From contig CAIQOV010000049.1 in the NCBI GenBank assembly GCA_903873585.1, forward strand, positions 83,334 through 147,333: 64,000 nucleotides of DNA, in the 5' to 3' direction. Origin of the DNA: an uncultured Rhodobacterales bacterium (GTDB lineage Bacteria > Pseudomonadota > Alphaproteobacteria > Rhodobacterales > Rhodobacteraceae). The position numbers and the translations under genes were made by a program. Shown here piece by piece: positions 16,749-23,170 of this stretch. Position 1 is the stretch's first letter, and every line of letters begins with the position of its first letter. The notes beneath the pieces are model-generated. The model searched no databases, was not told the origin of the DNA, and saw nothing but the letters and a program-made list of their open reading frames with translations.

Positions 16749-17852
16749 ATGAGATTTGTGCGCGTTCTCGCTTCTGCCGTCCTGACATTAACTGCGTCTG
16801 TGGCGGGCGCAGAGGGCCGTCTTGGTCTCGGGGAGTGGAGCGCATTCAAACCTTATCAGGTCACTGGAGTTCTATCGTCTAATCAGATTTTGGTGCTTCA
16901 AGCAGATGTCTATTTCACCTGCCAACTCGATGACCAAGGCACATTTATTGATCTTTCGCCGTGCCAGCCTATCCTGACGTCCGGTCAAAGGGACTATATC
17001 GCAGCACAGGAAGTGGCGGCAGAAAAGGCTTATCAAGACCGTTTGAAAGCTGAAGCGCAGCGCCTTAAGGATGAAGTGGCGAAAGCAGAAGAGAGAGCCA
17101 AAGCCATGTCCGAAATCCCACAAGTGAATGCGCTATCGATCAAGAATGCAATTATTTCAATTGGAAAAGATGATCGCTGTAGAATTACACTTAATGGCCC
17201 TACGATTAATGGAATCTTCTGGAGATTAAGTGTGGATGGCGCAAAACTTGATAAGAACCAAAATAAATATGTGAAAGAACTGATTAATGATACATTTACT
17301 AAAATGATATGGTCCGGAGAGATTTCTTACTTAGCAGATGGCTCTGCAGGAAAAAAAATAACTGACTGCAAACTTCCTGACTCTAACCCGTCTACCATCG
17401 ATACTTCTGAGGCAGATCAGGCAGCAATTGACGCGGCCATAGACGATGCAACGGCACCAGATTTGGTACCTACCCCTACCATGACAGATCAGAAGAATGA
17501 CGGCCCCGAAGTGACTAATGATACATCACTTGGCGTGGCACTTAACTCATATCAAGTTGATCATCTGCGCCAAGTCATCGGGCCAATGTGGAACATAGGC
17601 TCTTTGTCAACCGAAGCCAGTCGCGTGACCGTGACCATGCGCGTCCAGTTATCAAAGGATCAAAAGGTTCTGTCGGTCGAGATGGTCGAGTTCACCGGTG
17701 GTACGGCCGAAGCCGCCCAGCAAGCCTTTGAAGCGGCCAAGCGCGCTGTGATCCGAGGGGCTCTTAGGGGTCTAGGCTTGCCGCCCGATGGCTACGAAAG
17801 TTGGAAATCGTTTCTGATCACATTTGATACCAGCAAAGGTGAAATTCGGTAA
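16749..17852 (+). CDS. Secreted TolA-like protein with coiled coil and TolA C-terminal domain
   Basis: A 367-residue protein. Residues 1-22 (MRFVRVLASAVLTLTASVAG) form a signal or anchor. A charged helical stretch (EKAYQDRLKAEAQRLKDEVA, about residues 92-111, continuing to about 120) is probably a coiled coil. The C terminus from about residue 275 (WNIGSLSTEASRVTVTMRVQ, AQQAFEAAKRAVIR, LPPDGYESW) matches domain III of alphaproteobacterial TolA, but the two Cys residues usual in that domain (CWN and IRC) are Met and Gly here. The middle (about 130-215) is strongly AT-rich while the C-terminal domain is GC-rich, so the gene looks mosaic. The ATG at 16749 follows CGGAGCC. Function is unknown; a decoy or competitor for the cell's TolA is one idea. 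Confidence 0.6.
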   Translation: MRFVRVLASAVLTLTASVAGAEGRLGLGEWSAFKPYQVTGVLSSNQILVLQADVYFTCQLDDQGTFIDLSPCQPILTSGQRDYIAAQEVAAEKAYQDRLKAEAQRLKDEVAKAEERAKAMSEIPQVNALSIKNAIISIGKDDRCRITLNGPTINGIFWRLSVDGAKLDKNQNKYVKELINDTFTKMIWSGEISYLADGSAGKKITDCKLPDSNPSTIDTSEADQAAIDAAIDDATAPDLVPTPTMTDQKNDGPEVTNDTSLGVALNSYQVDHLRQVIGPMWNIGSLSTEASRVTVTMRVQLSKDQKVLSVEMVEFTGGTAEAAQQAFEAAKRAVIRGALRGLGLPPDGYESWKSFLITFDTSKGEIR

Positions 17853-17868
17853 AACAGACTGTTTGGCG

Positions 17869-18192
17869 CTAGGGTTTAGGTAATTTGGTTATGAATCCTG
17901 ACTTAAGGTAAGCATCGAGTGTTTCAAATCCGTTCACGCTTTTGACAGGGTAATACCGTATTCCTGAAGTGTCTGAACAAGGATCAAGACGAAGATAAGC
18001 GGCTGTCCGTGATGGGCTGTCCATATTCGCCGTACTGATAGTGATTGCAACTTCACTCCCAGCAAGAATTTCGGCAGTGAAGTCACTGGCCCAAGTATCC
18101 AGTTCCCTAAATGGGGCTGCCCCAGAAACCATCAAAAGTCCATCGCTTACGCACGTACTATACGCGCCAATTCGCATTTTGTCGCCAACCAT
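17869..18192 (-). CDS. Hypothetical protein of the island
   Basis: A 107-residue ORF with no family I recognise. Hydrophilic with short beta-like stretches (SEVAITISTANMDSPSRTAA, GIRYYPVKSVNGFETL) and two Cys. The visible ATG at 18192 lies inside the end of the next ORF upstream (46-base overlap in another frame). The same frame stays open 45 bases further up to a stop with protein-like sequence (NVERENDYGTVFADL) but no start codon. This suggests that it is the second half of a frameshifted gene, or that translation starts by coupling. Base composition is like the rest of the island. Confidence 0.45.
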   Translation of the reverse strand: MVGDKMRIGAYSTCVSDGLLMVSGAAPFRELDTWASDFTAEILAGSEVAITISTANMDSPSRTAAYLRLDPCSDTSGIRYYPVKSVNGFETLDAYLKSGFITKLPKP

Positions 18193-18425
18193 AAGATCAG
18201 CAAAAACTGTACCATAATCGTTCTCTCGTTCAACATTTCACTCTCAATCTTATGCTTTTTCCTGAACTGCATCAAAATGTCCTTCACTATATGCTCGTTT
18301 ACAGTCTCTTGGCTCTTCTGAAGCCTAAGAACATCCCGACCCATGATGTCGCTAGTCCTGTAAAAGTAACCGCCTAAGAAGGTCTTTTGCAGCCGAACTT
18401 GCTGCGTCTTTCTCTCAGTCGCCAT
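18147..18425 (-). CDS. Hypothetical protein of the island, overlapping
   Basis: A 92-residue ORF with a basic N-terminal half (KKHKIESE, LQKSQETVNEHIVKDIL) predicted to be helical, ending in a hydrophobic stretch MVQFLLILWLA. No family is recognised. The hydrophobic tail lies exactly where the other frame continues as plausible protein, so the tail may be a frameshift artefact. Joined by a -1 shift near the run of five T residues (around 18200), the two ORFs would give one protein of about 170 residues. It is on the opposite strand to the TolA-like gene. Confidence 0.4.
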   Translation of the reverse strand: MATERKTQQVRLQKTFLGGYFYRTSDIMGRDVLRLQKSQETVNEHIVKDILMQFRKKHKIESEMLNERTIMVQFLLILWLATKCELARIVRA

Positions 18426-18590
18426 AGAAATATTCCCGTCTTTACCCTCTCAAGGGTTTTGTTGTGGCACCATGTTTTCCTGAATTTTTGCTGGTTCGTA
18501 TGCGGACACCCCACGAGCATGGGTGTCTTTATCTTGCATACTGATGTTGTGGCTCGTTACTTGCTGCAAGCAGCAACTGGTGAAGCGAAT

Positions 18591-18622
18591 GGATACTACA
18601 TTCACTACTATTTCGGATACTA
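18591..18622 (+). other. Right candidate integrase arm-binding motifs
   Basis: GGATACTA (18591-18598) and CTACTATTTCGGATACTA (18605-18622). The latter matches 15573-15590 at 16 of 18 positions in the same orientation. The 267-base gap between the small ORFs and the methyltransferase holds these motifs and the right repeat; I see no gene in it. Confidence 0.4.
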
Positions 18623-18662
18623 CGCCTAGGCTTAAGTATCTGTAATTGTTAGATTTTAATTA

Positions 18663-18686
18663 TTAGGACAGATAGTGGCAATCTGC
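18663..18686 (+). repeat. Right direct repeat (putative attachment site)
   Basis: TTAGGACAGATAGTGGCAAT then CTGC; the counterpart of 15501-15525. It ends six bases before the stop codon of the minus-strand methyltransferase, marking the right edge of the island. Confidence 0.7.
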
Positions 18687-18692
18687 GCCAAA

Positions 18693-19505
18693 TCAAATAC
18701 CTGCATCGCGGGGCAGTTTGACTTCGGGCACCAAAAGCACATCTGACAGGCGCTTTGCGGCGGAACCGGGGCGCAGGGGTTTGGGTTGGCTGTCGGCGGG
18801 GGCCCAGCCGGTCAGCACCACAATTTCAAACGTCGCGGGAATTTTGCCATCAGCGCCGCCGTAGGTTTGCTGGTAAAGCTCTGCCGCACGGGCGAAAACA
18901 GCGCGCTGCGTCGGCTTGCGCAGGCGGGCGGCCATCGCGTTGCCCTCGCCCATCGCGCGCAGGTCTTGCATCAGGTGAAAGGCGTCGCGGTAGCGCACTT
19001 GGGTGCTAAAGATGTCGGCCACGGGCAAGGCAAAGCCCGCGCGTTGCAACAAGCCGCCCAAATCGCGGATCTCTGCCATGGGCAGCACGCGCGGCGACAG
19101 GCCGCCTGTCACTTCGGCTTCAGCCTGCGCCAAACAGGCGCGCAACTCGTGCAGGGTTTGGCCCGCAAACAGCAGCGCCATAAACCAACCGTCAGGCTTT
19201 AGCGCACGGCGGCATTGCACCAGTTGGCCAACCGGATCATTCGCCCAATGCAGCGCCAGCGCGTGCACCACCAAGTCGTGCGCGGTTTGGGACAGGTTTA
19301 GCACCTCGTCGTCGGCAATTGTGGACATTTCTGGCCAAAGTTGCGGGAATCCTGTCACGACCATGGGGGCTGTAAAGGTTCTGTTAACCTCGATCAGTCT
19401 TTCCTGAACTTCGGATACGACCATCTCTTGCAAGAATAGCGCTGTGGCCTTTTGGCGGTTGCGCAAAAGCTGGGGGCGGTCGGTTAAGATGGGCACGGTC
19501 TGCAT
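18693..19505 (-). CDS. SAM-dependent methyltransferase-like protein (BioC/NDUFAF5-type)
   Basis: A 270-residue protein starting MQTVPILTDRPQLLRNRQKA. Its layout matches a methyltransferase group found beside comF in Rhodobacterales: LFLQEMVVSEVQERL, the acidic/turn region DDEVLNLSQTAHDLVVHALA, and WANDPVGQLVQCRRALKPDG (the post-motif region with ALKPDG). The glycine-rich SAM loop is degenerate, with no clear GxGxG between residues 40 and 70, so catalysis may be lost or changed. An alternative ATG is at 19517. It is divergent from comF with 23 bases between starts. It would be directly upstream of hemH but for the inserted island. Confidence 0.7.
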   Translation of the reverse strand: MQTVPILTDRPQLLRNRQKATALFLQEMVVSEVQERLIEVNRTFTAPMVVTGFPQLWPEMSTIADDEVLNLSQTAHDLVVHALALHWANDPVGQLVQCRRALKPDGWFMALLFAGQTLHELRACLAQAEAEVTGGLSPRVLPMAEIRDLGGLLQRAGFALPVADIFSTQVRYRDAFHLMQDLRAMGEGNAMAARLRKPTQRAVFARAAELYQQTYGGADGKIPATFEIVVLTGWAPADSQPKPLRPGSAAKRLSDVLLVPEVKLPRDAGI

Positions 19506-19528
19506 AGCGCGGACCATAGGAGCGCGCG

Positions 19529-20251
19529 ATGGGATTGCAAGCCTTGCTACACATGGCCTACCCGCCGCAGTGCATCACCTGCGGCGCGCGGGTGACCAGC
19601 GACTTTGGCATATGCGGCGATTGCTGGCGCGACACGCCGTTTATCACGGGCTTGGTGTGCAATCACTGTGGCATTCCCCTGCCGGGGGAAGAGGCCGACG
19701 CGCCGGTTTTGTGCGACGATTGCCTAACCATCGCCCGCCCGTGGCGCGCGGGGCGTGCGGCGTTGTTGTACCACGAAAACGGCCGCCAGCTGGTGCTGGC
19801 GTTGAAACACGCTGATCGGCTTGATCTTGCCCACCCTGCGGCGGAATGGATGTTCAAAGCGGCCCAACCCTTGCTTGCCCCCGATATTCTGGTGGCCCCC
19901 GTGCCGCTGCATTGGTGGCGCTTGGTGCAGCGGCGCTACAACCAAGCGGCGGTTTTGTCGGCACGGATCGCCAAGCTGGCAAAGGTCGCGCATTGCCCCG
20001 ACCTTTTGCAGCGCCCTCGCCCCACCGGATCACAAGAGGGTCGCACCCGCGAGGGGCGCTTTGCCAATATGGCGGGCGCGTTAACGCTGCATCCGCGGCG
20101 GGCGGCGCAAGTAAAGGGGCGGCATATCTTGCTGGTGGATGATGTCATGACATCAGGCGCAACTTTGGCTGCGGGGGCAGAGGCTTGCTTGGCGGCAGGG
20201 GCTACGGATGTATCTGTTTTGGTCATGGCGCGCGTTGCGAAACAGGCTTAA
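19529..20251 (+). CDS. comF: ComF-family phosphoribosyltransferase-like protein
   Basis: A 240-residue protein. The N terminus carries zinc-finger-like cysteines (YPPQCITCGARV, GICGDC, VCNHCG, LCDDC). The C terminus carries the PRPP-binding signature HILLVDDVMTSGATL (about 193-207), and RYNQAAVLSARIAK is the conserved ComF segment. ComF proteins are cytoplasmic and linked to DNA uptake or processing in competent bacteria; in other bacteria the function is unsettled. It starts a plus-strand run with grxC, an amidase and a MarR regulator. Confidence 0.9.
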   Translation: MGLQALLHMAYPPQCITCGARVTSDFGICGDCWRDTPFITGLVCNHCGIPLPGEEADAPVLCDDCLTIARPWRAGRAALLYHENGRQLVLALKHADRLDLAHPAAEWMFKAAQPLLAPDILVAPVPLHWWRLVQRRYNQAAVLSARIAKLAKVAHCPDLLQRPRPTGSQEGRTREGRFANMAGALTLHPRRAAQVKGRHILLVDDVMTSGATLAAGAEACLAAGATDVSVLVMARVAKQA

Positions 20252-20299
20252 AATGGTAGGGTAAGGCCAAGCCCTCAGGCCGCCCCAAGGATGATCTTG

Positions 20300-20554
20300 A
20301 TGAAATCTGTCGAAATCTACACCACGCAAACCTGCCCCTATTGCCAAGCCGCCAAGCGCTTGCTGACCAAGAAAGGCGTGGTATTCACCGAGATTGACGT
20401 GGGCCGCGACCCCTCCTTGCGTGACGCGATGACCCGCCGCGCCAATGGCGGGCGCACCGTGCCGCAGATATTCATTGGCAACCAGCACGTCGGCGGCTGC
20501 GATGATCTGCACGCGCTAGACCATGACGGCAAACTTGATCCGATGCTGGCCTAA
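20300..20554 (+). CDS. grxC: Glutaredoxin 3
   Basis: An 84-residue cytoplasmic thiol-disulfide oxidoreductase using glutathione. IYTTQTCPYCQAAKRLL has the CPYC active site (residues 11-14); RTVPQIFIG and GGCDDLHAL are the glutathione-binding cis-Pro and GG-D motifs. AAGGA lies nine bases before the ATG at 20300, so it is preferred to the ATG at 20291. Dithiol grx of the GrxC type reduces ribonucleotide reductase and other targets. Confidence 0.95.
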   Translation: MKSVEIYTTQTCPYCQAAKRLLTKKGVVFTEIDVGRDPSLRDAMTRRANGGRTVPQIFIGNQHVGGCDDLHALDHDGKLDPMLA

Positions 20555-20557
20555 GCG

Positions 20558-21388
20558 ATGCGGGCAGCTTTGGTTCAACTGACCGTCACCGACGATCCCG
20601 TGGCCAATCTGGCCGCGACCTTGGGCTTTGTGCGCCAAGCCCATGCGCAGGGGGTACAGTTTATCCTGACGCCTGAATGCACCAACGGCCTGTGGTCAAA
20701 CCGTGCTGCGCAAAAGGCCGTGCTGCGGCGCGAAGAAGATGACCCAACCCTCGCCGCCCTGCGGGACGAGGCGGCTAAGTTGGGCGTTTGGCTGCTGATT
20801 GGGTCAATCGCGCTGTTGACGGGCGATGAAGACGGCCGCTTTGCCAACCGCTCATTCCTGATCCGCCCCGATGCCACCATCGCGGCGCGCTATGACAAGA
20901 TCCATATGTTTGACGTGAACGTGTCAGAGGCCGAGGTTTACCGCGAATCAGCCGCGTTTCGCCCCGGAAGCCAAGCCGTCATCGCGCAAACGCCCTTTGC
21001 GCCCATCGGGATGACCGTTTGCTACGATGTTCGCTTTGCCAACCTGTACCGCAGGCTTGCCCAAGGTGGGGCGCAGATCATCACCGTGCCAGCCGCCTTT
21101 AACCACATCACGGGGGCTGCCCATTGGGAAACCCTGCTGCGCGCCCGTGCGATTGAAAACGGCGCTTTCGTTTTGGCCCCCGCGCAGACTGGCTTTCACG
21201 CCGAAGCGGATGGCAAAGGTCGGCGCACTTACGGCCACAGCTTGGCTATCGCCCCTTGGGGAGAGGTGCTGGCCGATGGTGGAACCGACCCCGGTGTGAC
21301 GCTGGTGGATATAGACCTGACCCAAGTGGCCGATGCGCGCCGCCGTGTGCCCTCGTTGCAGCACGATCGGGGCTTTGACGGGCCATGA
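20558..21388 (+). CDS. Carbon-nitrogen hydrolase (nitrilase superfamily amidase)
   Basis: A 276-residue member with the Glu-Lys-Cys triad in place: Glu40 (LTPECTNG), Lys114 (RYDKIHMFD) and Cys155 (MTVCYDVRF). The spacing and the RYDKIHMFDVNV motif match the Nit1/deaminated-glutathione-amidase and omega-amidase branch, which hydrolyses small amides in the cytoplasm. It starts three bases after grxC, suggesting a glutathione-related repair role, and its stop overlaps the MarR start (ATGA). Confidence 0.88.
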   Translation: MRAALVQLTVTDDPVANLAATLGFVRQAHAQGVQFILTPECTNGLWSNRAAQKAVLRREEDDPTLAALRDEAAKLGVWLLIGSIALLTGDEDGRFANRSFLIRPDATIAARYDKIHMFDVNVSEAEVYRESAAFRPGSQAVIAQTPFAPIGMTVCYDVRFANLYRRLAQGGAQIITVPAAFNHITGAAHWETLLRARAIENGAFVLAPAQTGFHAEADGKGRRTYGHSLAIAPWGEVLADGGTDPGVTLVDIDLTQVADARRRVPSLQHDRGFDGP

Positions 21389-21828
21389 GTGAGCGCCTTG
21401 AAGATCTGGCCGTCTCTTTGTTTGGAGAGTTGTTGACGGCTGATCAACTGGCGCGCAACCGCATCTCTAAAGCCCTGCCCAAAGGGATGGAGCTTTCGCA
21501 TTTTTCCGTGCTGAACCACCTTGCTGGCGTGCAAGACGAACGCACCCCCGCCCAACTCGCCAAGGCGTTTCACGTCACCCGTGGGGCCATGACCAACACC
21601 CTGTCCAAGCTGGAATGGGCAGGCCATATCCACATCCGCCCCGATTGGGATGATGCGCGGCGCAAGTTCGTAGCGATCAGCCCCGCAGGCCGCGCCGCGC
21701 GCGATGCGGCGGTGCAAGCCGTGGTGCCGGTGATTGGCGATCTGGTCAAAGCCCTAGGCGCTGACCGCGTGCGCGCCGTTTTGCCGGTGCTGCGCGAATT
21801 GCGCACGCGCTTGGAAGACGGCGAGTAA
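21385..21828 (+). CDS. MarR-family transcriptional regulator
   Basis: A 147-residue winged-helix protein. RTPAQLAKAFHVTRGAMTNT (about residues 52-71) is the recognition helix region, followed by the wing WDDARRKFVAISPAGRAARD. MarR dimers bind palindromic operators and respond to small ligands. It is the last gene of the comF-grxC-amidase run, joined by an ATGA overlap. Target and ligand are unknown. Confidence 0.88.
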   Translation: MSERLEDLAVSLFGELLTADQLARNRISKALPKGMELSHFSVLNHLAGVQDERTPAQLAKAFHVTRGAMTNTLSKLEWAGHIHIRPDWDDARRKFVAISPAGRAARDAAVQAVVPVIGDLVKALGADRVRAVLPVLRELRTRLEDGE

Positions 21829-21831
21829 CCG

Positions 21832-22965
21832 CTACTGCACGCCGTTATAAACCGCCCGTGACCCTGCGAACATGCCGGTGAACAGCCGCACGGTGTTGGT
21901 TGTATTCACCAGCGTGCTTTCGGTGACCAGCACCAAATCGCGATCCTGAATCATGAAAGACCCCGCGCTGAACAGCCCGTCGGCTTTGGTCAGGTCAAAG
22001 GCGAACACCATCTGCGCTTTGGGCGGCCCCTGCGTCGCTTTGGCGCTGACCGCTGCGGCCGGATAGGCGCGCAACACCAAGATGGCCCTAGGGTTGGCCA
22101 TGTCTTGGTTGACCCCGCCTATCAACGACATCGCCTCTAGCGTCGTCACGGTGTCGCGCGGGAAGTCGATCACCGTCTCGCGCCCTGCTGCGCCGAGCGA
22201 CAGGAAATAGCGCTTGTCGGGCTGAACAAAGATTTTGTCGTTGCCGATCAAGGTTGTATCAAGCTCTGGATGCGACAGCAGCTTTTCTGCGGCAATCGTG
22301 TACATCTTGCCGCCGCGCTGCAAATTCACCTGCGGGTTGGCCATGTTGCCCGGAATGCCACCAGATTGCGCCAAGGCTGACGTGATCGTCATCCCCGCAT
22401 CGGCCAAAGGCAAAGTGCCGGGGTTGGGCACGCCGGATATAACGTGGACCGAGTTCTGCAACCCCGCCACCGCGTTCAATTGCACTTGGGCCGAGGGGAT
22501 GATCTCGTGAAGCTTCCCCTCTACCTTGCTGCGCGCGGCTGTGGCGGTCATGCCCGCCACCTGCACATCGCCGACATAGGGCAAAAAGATCGTGCCCGCG
22601 CTAGAGACTCGCAGGTCGGGCAGTTGGATAACCTTCTGTCCCGCCTGACCAAGCAATGAGGATTCGTCATTGTCCCACACCGCAAGGCTTACCCTGTCGC
22701 CCGCCTGAATGATGGCGTCGGGTGCCACGGTTTTGTGCGCGATCCAGTCGGTGTTTTGAACGGGGTGGCTGTTGGGCCAAGATTGAACGGTGGCCAGCGT
22801 GTCTTGCGTCACCATCTGAACCGCAAAGGTCGACCCCGCAGCTTGGGCCCCCGCGACAACTTGTTGCATATTCGCAACGTCTTGGGGCGCGCTACAGGCC
22901 GACAGCGCGAAAGCCAAACCGAAAGCACAAAGCCTATGGCCGCTAGGCCGTAACAACTGACGCAT
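21832..22965 (-). CDS. Outer-membrane polysaccharide export (OPX/Wza-GfcE-like) lipoprotein
   Basis: A 377-residue protein with a lipoprotein signal ending LSAC (Cys24). IIQAGDRVSLAVWDNDESSL (about residues 85-104) opens the poly-export domain. GTIFLPYVGDVQVAGMTATA is the second half, followed by SLBB-like repeats (VHVISGVPNPGTLPLADAG, FLSLGAAGRETVIDF). OPX proteins form the outer-membrane channel for capsule or exopolysaccharide. The gene is divergent from yjbH across 205 bases carrying an operator-like palindrome. E. coli gfcE (Wza) is linked to gfcB and gfcD in the same way. No tyrosine kinase (Etk/Wzc) lies nearby. Confidence 0.88.
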   Translation of the reverse strand: MRQLLRPSGHRLCAFGLAFALSACSAPQDVANMQQVVAGAQAAGSTFAVQMVTQDTLATVQSWPNSHPVQNTDWIAHKTVAPDAIIQAGDRVSLAVWDNDESSLLGQAGQKVIQLPDLRVSSAGTIFLPYVGDVQVAGMTATAARSKVEGKLHEIIPSAQVQLNAVAGLQNSVHVISGVPNPGTLPLADAGMTITSALAQSGGIPGNMANPQVNLQRGGKMYTIAAEKLLSHPELDTTLIGNDKIFVQPDKRYFLSLGAAGRETVIDFPRDTVTTLEAMSLIGGVNQDMANPRAILVLRAYPAAAVSAKATQGPPKAQMVFAFDLTKADGLFSAGSFMIQDRDLVLVTESTLVNTTNTVRLFTGMFAGSRAVYNGVQ

Positions 22966-23079
22966 AATAGATCCCTAAGGCCTGTCAAAATCGAACAGGA
23001 TTGTCACAAGTGCCGCAGCATACCGACTGCCCCCTATGGGTCAACAAGAATAGCGGTAGCCCGCCGCTTGGTTCGGTGC

Positions 23080-23145
23080 GAATTTGTGAAATTCTAAGGG
23101 TGCGGTCAAATCTTGATTGTTGAAACGAAAGTGTTTACGAAAGTG
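23080..23145. promoter_or_regulatory. Operator-like palindrome and tandem repeat in the opx/yjbH divergent region
   Basis: GAATTTGTGAAATTC (23080-23094) is a perfect 6-3-6 inverted repeat. ACGAAAGTG occurs at 23125-23133 and again at 23137-23145, a 12-base period, about one helix turn. Both lie in the AT-richer 205-base divergent region, so a shared regulator of both transcripts is plausible. Confidence 0.45.
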
Positions 23146-23170
23146 CGATAGAATTTGAAAGATCAACCCA

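Larger units (their letters stand above)
15501..18686. mobile_element. Small genomic island inserted upstream of hemH
   Basis: About 3.2 kb bounded by imperfect direct repeats (15501-15525 and 18663-18686). The interior is visibly more AT-rich than the neighbours, especially 17130-17400 and 18150-18660. It encodes an integrase-type N terminus fused to other sequence, a secreted TolA-like protein and two small minus-strand ORFs. Paired 18-base motifs near both ends look like integrase arm sites. Outside it, the methyltransferase and hemH are both on the minus strand and would be adjacent without it. No complete recombinase is present, so it is probably a deletion derivative that cannot move alone. 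Confidence 0.7.

Noticed and set aside
15501..18686. tRNA gene as the island attachment site
   Set aside because: No tRNA-like cloverleaf or T-loop sequence is present at either repeat.
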